This document shows positions 56,075 to 64,000 of a stretch of DNA of 64,000 nt, piece by piece. How positions within the stretch are numbered: position 1 is the stretch's first letter; every line of letters starts with the position of its first letter. The notes under the pieces are model-generated. The model did no database searches. It saw only the letters and a list, made by a program, of their open reading frames with translations, and was not told where the DNA came from. The DNA is from Calcarisporiella thermophila CBS 279.70 (Eukaryota > Calcarisporiellomycota), in NCBI RefSeq assembly GCF_041956535.1, contig NW_027192201.1, positions 424,206 through 488,205 on the forward strand, written 5' to 3'. Position numbers and translations under genes: made by a program.

Positions 56075-57406
56075 TCACCACACCAAGAGAAATGAGAACC
56101 CAAATATGATGACAAGGTTGGTGAAGCATAGAAAAGCATTTGGGGAATAGACTCGGCTACTTGAACCTGCTGAGAGCAGCGTGGGTATCGGAATCTTGCG
56201 CTCCGACCTAGTGATGCTGGCCACTGGTATAGACCCGGTGACGGTGACCAGCTCAGTATCGAAAGGGTCGATCGCGGAAGGTTTTGACAAGGTGGTCGAT
56301 GGAGTTTTCGGCTGGCCGGAAACAATTCGAGTTTGCGTGACGATATCAGTGGCTGTAATAGGATTCGTGCTCATGGTAGTGCTGGAGGTCAAAGACGGAG
56401 AGGTAACACTGCTGCTAGATATTAGGGATGACAAGAAGGACGTGACCGTGATCGTGCTTGGTGTAGGAATGATGGTGCTTAGAGTGATGGTCTTCACACT
56501 GGCGGTAAGAACGCTAGTGCCGGGAAGATTTGAGAGATTCGGGCTAACGATGGAGCTGATTGCACTGGTATAAATTGTATATGAGGTGGTCGAGATAGAG
56601 GTTGATTCGGGCCCAGAGGTGATTGAAGGTATGCGACTGGAATCCGAAATAAAACCAGTCGGAAAAAGAGAAAGCTGGCTGGATCGGATCGGTAAGGAAG
56701 TAGGAGCGCTTCGAGACATCGACATTGAAGGTGATATGGAAATAGGTGTAGTAGTCGCCGAGGATAAGTGGCTTGACGTTGGTAATATAGTTGAAGCGAA
56801 TGATGAGATGGACGAAACCGGCTTTTCGCTAAACGAGTGAGTGCTGAAGACAGGGGAGATTATATTCGAGCTCGGCGTCTTGGTGAGATAAGATATAGAG
56901 GAGGTAGGAACAGGAAGAGACAAGCTGAGTAGTGTCGTAGAAAACATGCTCCAGCTTGATGGAGAGACGCTGGTCTCGGTGAGTAATCCAGTGGAAGGGG
57001 CAAGGGACGAACCGGATCCTAGGATGATACTGGAAAGGGTTCCAAGTGAGGAGGAAGTAGGCCTGCCGACTCTATCACTTAATGAGAGTGGCAACGTAGT
57101 AAGAGTATGTGCACGTGACAAAGTACCTGGAGCATAAGTAGCTGAGGTCGCGGACTGGAACTGTTGTGAGATATTCACAGAGGACGATGTACTAAATCCC
57201 GATACGGGAGCAAGTTGCCGTGGCTGGCGTTGTAAATACTTTGCTGGTTTCGCCTTCTTCGTAGAAAACCCATCTCTCTTCATCTTACTGGTTCCCTCTG
57301 CATTATTCGTTCCGAAATAAATATGTTCACACAAGAGTGGGAAGAGGACGGAACCGAGAGCCAGGCTTGAGAGTAGGAACAAGAAAGGGTATCTGAGTGA
57401 GATCAT
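56075..57406 (-). CDS. Ser/Thr-rich secreted protein, probably GPI-anchored
   Basis: Single exon of 443 residues. An N-terminal signal sequence (YPFLFLLSSLALGSVLFPLL) is followed by a basic patch (KMKRDGFSTKKAKPAKYLQR) and about 330 residues in which Ser and Thr dominate, with few charges. The C-terminus is a hydrophobic segment with no charged tail (FLCFTNLVIIFGFSFLLVW), preceded by small residues (SAGSSS) suitable as a GPI attachment site. Such proteins are heavily O-mannosylated and end in the plasma membrane or wall. No enzymatic domain is seen. It could instead stay as a single-pass membrane protein. The large antisense open frames are by-products of its codon bias. Confidence 0.75.
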   Translation of the reverse strand: MISLRYPFLFLLSSLALGSVLFPLLCEHIYFGTNNAEGTSKMKRDGFSTKKAKPAKYLQRQPRQLAPVSGFSTSSSVNISQQFQSATSATYAPGTLSRAHTLTTLPLSLSDRVGRPTSSSLGTLSSIILGSGSSLAPSTGLLTETSVSPSSWSMFSTTLLSLSLPVPTSSISYLTKTPSSNIISPVFSTHSFSEKPVSSISSFASTILPTSSHLSSATTTPISISPSMSMSRSAPTSLPIRSSQLSLFPTGFISDSSRIPSITSGPESTSISTTSYTIYTSAISSIVSPNLSNLPGTSVLTASVKTITLSTIIPTPSTITVTSFLSSLISSSSVTSPSLTSSTTMSTNPITATDIVTQTRIVSGQPKTPSTTLSKPSAIDPFDTELVTVTGSIPVASITRSERKIPIPTLLSAGSSSRVYSPNAFLCFTNLVIIFGFSFLLVW

Positions 57407-57883
57407 GATAGCATCCGCCCTAGTGGTTCAATAGTGCAAATCCTGAGATGATAGTTGGTATTCTAAAAGATTGCTGCTCCAATGCAATGATTCCAAGTGA
57501 ATGAATGATTTGGATCCAAGCATGCGGCCTCATCTCACTACCTCCCTCCACGGTCCGCGGGAACACCAGAAAATGCATAATTTTAGCCTAGGTCGAAAAC
57601 CTTATTCGCGAAATTGGTGGTGGCCAAAACTAAAGTTCAATAGTAGCAATGCTGAGAGTTTTATTCAAATAAATATAGGCAGAATATGCAAGAAAATAAA
57701 TCATCGGGATATGTTCAAAACAAAGGTTGTGATTTTGAAAAAAAAAGGTCGATAGAAAAAAAAAAAAGATACAACACAAAGCGTAAGCGTCAGCCAAAAA
57801 AAAATAAACAATTATGAAATATTTTCTCTATTTGCATGGATAAATATGTAACGAGATGCGATGCAAAAGACAAGGCCGACACA
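57407..57883. other. Spacer between GPI-type gene and NOXA 3' end
   Basis: AT-rich, with A-runs near 57738-57800. It holds the promoter of the minus-strand GPI-type gene. No other gene. Confidence 0.55.
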
Positions 57884-59906
57884 CTAGAAATGCTCTTGAT
57901 GCATGAAGAATCGTACACCAGTTATCATTTCTGGCTGGGGAGCAAGTGCGCCCACCATTGTTTTTCTCCACGTCGACTTGCGATCGTTGCCTTTCTCGTT
58001 GACACGCTGATGTCCGGTTACCGTTGCCCCACTCCAGTCTTTCTTACACATCTCAGAGAGGCCCTTGGCGATTGCTTCGGGACCGCAGAAGAAGACACCA
58101 ATCTAAAGGACGGAGACAGATTAGAGACTCTACAAGAGCCTATGATGCAGAATGCCGGTCTAAACTTACGTCCGTGTCAGGGTGGGCAAAGGCTGTTTCT
58201 TCGAAGATTTGCTGGAAATTGGGGCGTCCGTAATAGGTTGGAGACTGCAGTCCGGTGAGGGGATCCGGTTCTGCCATGGTGGCATCCGAATTAAGCATGA
58301 TATTACGGACGTAAGACTGGCGTAGCTTTCCGGTCAGATAGGTGCGGATCGAGATGAACTGCTTCAGATCCTCCTTTTCTAACGTTTCTAGGAGAGACTT
58401 GAACCACTCGAATGCCTACCAATGAAAATCAGCAGGAAGAAGGGGGGAGGGGGGCATTATTGATGATGCTTGTGAAGCGAGGATTATCTGTGCTCTACTT
58501 ACACCATATTCACGGCAAATCCAAATGAAATACACCTTCCGTAGTCGCGTGGACTTGGTAGGGTAATTGACACGGTACCAGATGCTCTTGAGAATCGATG
58601 CAAAAGGAGTCACACCAATACCGGCCCCGACACACATGGCCACCTCGAAATCGAACACGTCCTCGCTGGAGGTTCCAAACGGACCGTCCACCATCACTCT
58701 TGGAAGCACTTTGCTGACTTCCTGGGACCCATCCTGCCTCTTCAGCGCGTCTTCGATCTTGTCACCATCACCGCACCCCAGCGCCTTGGCAAGACTCTTG
58801 GTGAAGTCGCCCACGACGCGGACATGCACCGAGATGTAGTCTTCCTCCGGAGCACTTGTGAGGGTGAAGGGGTGCCATTGCCAGATCGACACCTCGGGAC
58901 AGCACAAGAAGATGTATTGCCCGGCCTTCACCTGGGTGAAGGTCCCCTCCTTCTTGATTTGGATTTCGACCACTCGCGAGGGGTGGAGGACCACCTTGGA
59001 GACGTGGGACTTGCGGAAGAAGGCCCGATGCTCTCGGAGGATGCGCTCAAAGGTGTAAAGGACACCGCCAACCACCCAGTATTTGTAGAACGAGGCGATG
59101 TCGGTGCAGAGGGGGGCACGGTCGTTGGCCACCAAGCAGTAAGCGCCATGGAAGGAGAAGATGAAGAAGTAGATGACGAACAGGTGATGTGTGTACCAGA
59201 AGCGCTCGAATTTACTTCGTCGGGCGCGCTCCCTCGATGTCATGCCCATCAGCAAGATCACGATGGTCAGCACGTGGCCCGTCCACCCGACACCACTCAC
59301 AAACATCAACTCGAAAAACTTGGCGACCACGTTCTTTTCCGCGGCCGCCAGCCTATAGAAGTTGACATAGTGGGCAAAGGTATGAATCAGCGTGAACACG
59401 AAGATGGACCAGCCAATCACTTTATGAAATGCGATGTGTTGATCGAATGGAACAACGTGGTTGAGGCGTGTCGAACGCATCCAAGTAATAAGATTGCGGC
59501 ACATGGGGAAGAGAATTATACCGGTGTCAACGTGCAGCACCATCGCCGCTCCACGGGCTATACCGTATGTAATGCCGACGGCTTTTTGTGCGCCTCGGAA
59601 GTTATCTGAGAAGTTAGAGCGAACGAACCCATACAGGAAGAGGAGGATTTGCGATATGATCCACGCGGTCATGAAAAGCTTCCAGTAGCCTATCGTTTTT
59701 TAAGGAGGAAATAGAGGAAGGAAGTAGAGGGGATGGGGAGAAGGGAATAAAATGAGAGAGGTAACCCATTAATACCCACATCACACATGCTTCATTCTCA
59801 TCGACTTACCGTCATTAATTAGCCATATATCTAGCTTCTGCTTCCATGTTGAAGTCTTTGAACTCTTTCGAATGAGAGGAGCCTTGCTCTCGTTTTGACG
59901 TGCCAT
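57884..59906 (-). CDS. NOXA: NADPH oxidase NoxA (gp91phox family)
   Basis: Membrane flavocytochrome that passes electrons from NADPH to oxygen, making superoxide for signalling in hyphal development. Exons (minus) are 59906-59810, 59689-58503, 58415-58170, 58102-58022 and 57934-57884, giving 553 residues, the standard NoxA length. Heme-binding histidines are in HIAFHKVIGW and FTLIHTFAHY (helix 3) and FWYTHHLFVIYFF with FSFHG (helix 5). The FAD site is WHPFTLTSAP. NADPH sites are GAGIGVTPFASIL, the REYGAFEWF segment and FFCGPEA. It ends RFFMHQEHF, matching the family C-terminus. No EF-hand or long N-terminal extension is present, so it is NoxA-type rather than NoxB or NoxC. Intron 4 (87 nt) is inferred from conservation. 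Confidence 0.95.
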
Positions 59907-61945
59907 ATCAAGATTGCTAAAGGAAAGTCACCTCTCAACCAGTTCGGGAGAGTGGGATGTATCAGACGGGTGCGAGGGAAAAAGGGGAACAGAATGTACA
60001 GGGGGCAGAGGTGGATGAATGATAGATTTAAACGATGGGATGGATGCAATGAGACTGAATGGAGAGGAGAATGAGCCGTGATAGGAATGAATTGCAATGA
60101 AGAGGAAACAACTAAAGGCGAAATGGGCAGGGGAATAATAGAGCTCTGATAAGGCTTTCACCCTAGTACCGTCAACAGAAGAAAGAACGACCCACCTTCT
60201 CCACGGAGTCTGCGGGATTGTAACTTATTTCATAATTTTCAGCGTCGAATCGAAAAGATGGGAAATATAACATCCCTGAAGTTCCGATTGGGCAGGCCTC
60301 GAGTGGGTCCTGTACCACTCTGCGATCGAGGTGTGCCAAGCAAAAAAAAAGCGGGAAGGCCTGTCTGAACACTTTTGGCTGAGCGTGATTTGGCTCTGAA
60401 TGAAATCTGGAAGATGTGACTGGGGTGCATTCTGGAGTGGCGGCTGCTCCTCCTCCCAGCCTGTTCTGGCTTCTTTGATTTCTAAGCCTTCGTATCTACA
60501 GTTCGCTGGATTATTAATGACAGGTGGGTCCTTTCTGGTCGAACTTAAGGGCCCCGGAGCCGGCGCTGACTCGCTTCCGACTTGACCGCCTCATTCCCCC
60601 CTCGCCAAACTACAGGCTGAGCTAGTGCGCAGGCTTATCTGGTATGCCGGGCTAATTGGGCAAATCTGGAAAAGATCTATCGAGCCAAATGCCTTTGCAA
60701 CCTCGACATAGCGTAGCCGGCTCTTTGTCGCTAATGGCTCGGGCTAAGATGACTCCATCAGCTGATTCAACCTATTTGGGCTGCATTAGAGCACGTTTCG
60801 TTAGCGAGTGGGTTATTGCCAAGAAGAGAGATAAATGGTAAAAAAAAATTACGGGTTTAGATGAGGAAGTTGGGCAAGCTTATGACCCAATTTCATTCGC
60901 GCTCTACCAATTTAAATGGCTAGGATTTCTCTACTAGGGCCCGTCATTAGAGTTTACAAAAATGTCAAGTTCTATTTCCAAAAAGAATACGCATTTGGAA
61001 TGGAAATAAATCGAGTCCCCAGCAAAATAAAAATAAAGGATGCCGTCATAATAAGGCAAATAACAGCCTTCTCCTATGAACATCTCTTCTACCTCCTCTT
61101 CCGTTAGTTTCGAATGCCACTTCAGAAGCTGAGTGCATTTACCGACCAAACAAGATACAAACTAGCCAGCGTGGCGATACCCCCAGGGTACCCAAGAGTT
61201 AGAAGCCTCTCAGGAGGAGTTTCAATTTCAATAGAGTCGTAGAAGAGTATTACCAAGATGCTAGGTGCAAATAAGGAAGCATATTCAGACAACGTTCAAG
61301 CACTTGGTGTGCTCTCCGGGGATTGCGTGGGAACCTAGGTTCACCTTTCCATAGGTACATTCGATGACGCGGTCCCTTTCCATTCCAAGCTCGAGTGACA
61401 AGGCAAGGGCTCGTAGAATACTAGAATTTGCATTCAGATGCGCAATAGCACCGATGTCAGAGGTAACACTTGGCATAACTTTTGGCTAACTCAGGTGTCG
61501 ACACGCCTCGTTCTCCACAATATTTAAAGAGGCTAGAGCTTTACCGCGATGAAAGTTCCGAAGGCTTCAGTGCGGAGAAGTGAAGTGAGGGCCCAGTCGT
61601 TCGTCTCTAGCGAATGCTTGAGGGGGTGCGCAGTAAAAGTACGGACAGGGCAGCCTAGAACAGGAATATTTATAATGGATGCAAGTATGTATCAAGCAGA
61701 CAAGAAAAAAATTCAAAGAGATGGGGTAGTAATGTATCCCCACTATAGGCAGGGTGAGTGACGACCAGCTTCTCTTCATTGCCGGTCTCTATAGCCGCGT
61801 ATGAGACTAACACAATTTTATGATTTTTATTACATGTATCTCTCCTTCAATATTAACGTCATCCATGGGCATAAATAGTAAAAAGTAATATGCAAGAAAA
61901 AATAGAGGTATCTAGGAAAAAATACATTGAAAAAACAGAACAACA
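59907..61945. other. Long spacer upstream of NOXA
   Basis: 2.0 kb with no gene I can support. Several open frames of 60-90 codons exist on both strands without introns, start context or recognisable protein. The first 250 bp are purine-rich on the + strand and probably the NOXA promoter. It may contain decayed sequence, but no repeat structure or transposon end is visible. Confidence 0.5.
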
Positions 61946-62530
61946 CTAGCACCAAAAGAAACTTTCCTTGTTAATAGAGCAAAACTTTTCGGCATGGGAG
62001 GACGCAAATATCAAGAGTGCAATCAAGACGATGGTTATTATGACGTTAAAGATAAAACACGCGAGTGACATCTTTGCCCATAATCTTTGTTTTTTATCTA
62101 TTTTAAGGACAAGAGCATTAATACTGAGCGGAGACTTGGGAAAGAGGTACAATGGCTTACCTGGGTTTCGGATAAAACACGATCCAATGAGCCATAGGAA
62201 AGGACAGCAGAATCCCGCGACAAACAGGATAAATGGAGAGGTCAGTTGGTTGCTGTCTCCCTCATTTTGGTACACATTGTATACAATAAAGGGCGGCTGC
62301 TGATCGCCTGTCATGGATAGGGGTGCATACGGTAGCTTATGTGGGTTGAATGGTGTACTTTGTCTAGGTGTCTCGGGGGGGGATCTGGACTGTAAATCCG
62401 GAGAATGGTCAGAGCCGTCAATGTTGAGCGAGACGTGCGGGACGGAGAGCGGGGAGTAGACGGGAGGCTGCGACAGATGGGAGGGGTTGTGCGGGGGAAA
62501 TTCCCGAGGAGCCGCGAATGCTTCTGTCAT
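61946..62530 (-). CDS. Two-helix membrane protein with Pro-rich PPxY N-terminus
   Basis: Exons (minus) are 62530-62161 and 62097-61946, giving 173 residues. The cytosolic N-terminal 95 residues are Pro/Ser-rich and hold QPPVYSPL (a PPxY motif). Two hydrophobic helices follow: about 98-117 (FILFVAGFCCPFLWLIGSCF) and about 136-158 (ACFIFNVIITIVLIALLIF), separated by IRNPDKKQRLWAKM, a short basic loop. The tail is short. Similar small two-helix proteins with a proline-rich N-terminus occur widely in fungi, without assigned function. Intron length is 63 nt with no stop, so an unspliced form would add 21 residues in the loop. Divergent from OPI1. Confidence 0.75.
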   Translation of the reverse strand: MTEAFAAPREFPPHNPSHLSQPPVYSPLSVPHVSLNIDGSDHSPDLQSRSPPETPRQSTPFNPHKLPYAPLSMTGDQQPPFIVYNVYQNEGDSNQLTSPFILFVAGFCCPFLWLIGSCFIRNPGKPLYLFPKSPLSINALVLKIDKKQRLWAKMSLACFIFNVIITIVLIALLIFASSHAEKFCSINKESFFWC

Positions 62531-62851
62531 GGATGCTTAATCAATGCTCTTGATTTCGGTTCGAGTTTAAGGTCGGTCTCCTCCGCTCCTCCTTTGTAGA
62601 CCTGAGGGGCGGTGCTGGCCAATGGAGAGGCTCGAGAAAATCTCGAACGTTTGGTAGCCTTTTTTGGAGAGATTTCAGAAAACCGCCTCCGGCCGAATTG
62701 CAGCTGATTTCCACCAATTTTCATGTTCAAAAAATGGGGGGCGGCCCAAGGCAAATTTAATCGGCCGTTCGTACTCGACTTGCACAAAAGTAACGAAAAC
62801 TGTCGTTCCCCACCTTTTTCCCTCTAAGGTTTATATGCCGTTGCAGCAAGG
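62531..62851. promoter_or_regulatory. Divergent promoter two-helix protein / OPI1
   Basis: Contains CCAAT boxes (for example GGCCAATGG near 62618 and ACCAATTT near 62713) and a CAGCTG E-box near 62701. I looked for the inositol-responsive element CATGTGAAAT and did not see it. It also holds the upstream ATG described below. Confidence 0.45.
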
Positions 62852-63037
62852 ATGGCGAAACGCATCTCCATCGCCGAATTATGCAATGCCCCCGAGCCTC
62901 ACATATCCCAAAGTATGCGTTTTCTCTCTGAAATGCGTGCTTTGTAGTCTGCTAACCCCCCCATCTCGATCTAGAGGGCGAGAGAGCCTCTATGCTCTCG
63001 CGAAACCGCGGCCATCTGCAGTCGGCCACCTTCGTGA
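62835..63037 (+). promoter_or_regulatory. Overlapping upstream ORF on OPI1
   Basis: An ATG at 62835, 17 bases before the OPI1 start and in another frame, opens a 46-codon frame that reads through the same intron and ends with TGA at 63035-63037, inside OPI1 exon 2. Its start context is weak (T at -3, C at +4) while the OPI1 ATG has A at -3 and G at +4, so leaky scanning would be needed. Confidence 0.55.
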
Positions 63038-64000
63038 GCAAGGCCCAGGATAGCTCGGAAGATCAGTACACACATACGGCTCATGCCTCCTCTCCATCTC
63101 CACAGGAGCAGCCGAGTCGCTTGCACCAATTCACAATGCAGGTGGGGCATGCCGTCAGCGCAGGTGCTGCAGTGTTGAGCGAGCAGGGGATGAGAAATCT
63201 ACGCTATTGTCTTGAGTGGCTACAGGTATGTTTGTCTAAGTGTGCGAATCATGTGAGGATTAGCTTGGCTAAGGGATTGCTGGATGTTTTAGTATGCCAT
63301 CTCCCAAATCGAATATCAAATTGCATCTCTCCGAGAACTTCTCTCATCGCTTAGCATCTCATCCACCGCCTCTCAACCCAGCACCGCCATTGTCCCCCAC
63401 ACTCTCAATACGGCTAAACGGGACGTGGTCGAGGTGTTACGCCGCGTGGTCGAGGTCGTCTCCCGTTATGCCGGGCAGATTCTCCCCGAGAACGCTCGCC
63501 GACATGTTAGAAGCTTTATATTGAGCCTGCCTTCTAGATGGACCCAACTGAACCATCAGAGCGGACACCCCTATTCCTCCCCCTCACTGGGCAGACCCTC
63601 TACGGAAGCCTCCGCCCCATCGTCTGTAGGCGGGGCCAGCGATGTGGAGGCTACGCGAAGAGTGCTTAACCTTGCCACAGAATCGGCCAACACGCTTCGA
63701 TCGGTGAAGAGCGTGCTGGGCGATACGCTCTACACGGCCGAGTTGTGGCTCGGCAAAGGCTCTTCCTGCGTTAGTCAGAATGGGGAGGGGGAGAGGGCCG
63801 CCAAGCAGGGTACTCCTATGTCTGAGGTGGAGAAGAATCAGGCGCAAAATAATACCGACAGCGGAAATGAAGACGAGGAGGAGGATGTGGATGAGTACAC
63901 TGACAACGCGGCCACCACGGGAGTAGAAGCGGTCTCAAATGAGGCGCGCATCGGGCTACATCGCCGTAGAACGAAGAGTCGCCCGGATCTCGCTTTATAA
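62852..64000 (+). CDS. OPI1: Opi1-family transcriptional repressor of phospholipid genes
   Basis: In yeast, Opi1 represses inositol and phospholipid genes and is held at the ER by phosphatidic acid and Scs2. Exons 62852-62912, 62975-63225 and 63293-64000 give 339 residues, ending exactly at the last base of the window. The N-terminus MAKRISIAELCNAPEP is followed by the Opi1 core: AVLSEQGMRNLRYCLEWLQ, YAISQIEYQIASLRELLSSL, IVPHTLNTAKRDVVEVLRRV and ENARRHVRSFILSLPSRW. The C-terminus is acidic, with DEYTDNA resembling an ER-targeting FFAT motif, then a basic RRRTKSR end. The start was chosen because only this frame joins the conserved core. No leucine zipper as in S. cerevisiae Opi1 is evident. 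Confidence 0.9.

Noticed and set aside
56181-56840. Plus-strand frames rich in Val, Glu and Asp opposite the Ser/Thr-rich gene
   Set aside because: Complement of Ser/Thr codons produces this composition. The minus-strand protein has a signal sequence and a hydrophobic end that make biological sense.
60172-61476. Short open frames in the spacer upstream of NOXA, including one ending PGEHTKCLNVV
   Set aside because: None exceeds about 70 codons, none has introns linking it to another frame, and I recognise no motif. Possibly decayed sequence, not reportable as a gene.
62540-62580. GGTTCGAG sequence resembling a tRNA B box
   Set aside because: No A box at the right distance and no cloverleaf can be drawn. 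No tRNA was found elsewhere either.

Overview
This is nuclear DNA from a fungus. The evidence is the gene content: an Opi1-family repressor, a Rua1-type zinc domain, a NoxA-type NADPH oxidase, a proline-rich metacaspase, vigilin/Scp160, a fungal F-box helicase and a GPI-type Ser/Thr-rich wall protein. Short spliceosomal introns (mostly 45-100 nt, GT-AG, rarely GC-AG) and AT-rich gaps between genes fit this. I count 29 protein genes, one of them ending at the last base of the window, with about 80 introns assigned by reading frame and family conservation. The density (about one gene per 2.2 kb) and the intron-rich but compact layout suit an early-diverging (zygomycete-grade) fungus or a basidiomycete; sequence alone does not place it more closely. 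I see no tRNA, rRNA, transposon or CRISPR.

Layout. 1-4.6 kb: RPL43, a double-RING protein, a degraded stretch, a ceramide synthase. 5-12 kb: PTC7-like phosphatase and UTP14 (divergent), metacaspase and a mitochondrial DUF4460/TCAIM-like protein (divergent). 12.4-17.6 kb: a Rua1-type regulator behind a long GC-rich upstream region, and a TM7SF3/TMEM198-like protein with a Cys-rich and Ser-rich ectodomain. 19-23.5 kb: vigilin with 14 KH units. 23.8-33.4 kb: TRAPP subunit TCA17, the FBH1 helicase (divergent), a double-PH protein, a GATA factor with a White-Collar-type finger, an SR protein. 34.5-44.7 kb: RPS18, TFIIH helicase XPB/SSL2, a protein kinase, a 71-residue membrane protein, an unrecognised 674-residue protein. 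45.3-56 kb: a LIM plus RapGAP protein, a four-helix membrane protein with a PPxY tail, a small zinc-finger protein with a CaaX end, TIM17, the COMPASS subunit ASH2. 56-64 kb: a GPI-type S/T-rich protein, NOXA, a two-helix PPxY protein, OPI1.

The genes do not form a pathway cluster. They are mostly housekeeping (ribosome, ribosome assembly, TFIIH, protein import, traffic, chromatin) mixed with signalling and wall genes. Several pairs share short divergent promoters: PTC7/UTP14, metacaspase/DUF4460, TCA17/FBH1, TIM17/ASH2 and the two-helix protein/OPI1. I did not find a previously undescribed multi-gene system. The most interesting single items are the LIM-RapGAP architecture, the CaaX zinc-finger protein, an overlapping upstream ORF on OPI1, and several unusual splice structures (a 16-nt exon, a 42-nt intron, a GC-AG intron, and introns directly after the start codon of both ribosomal protein genes).
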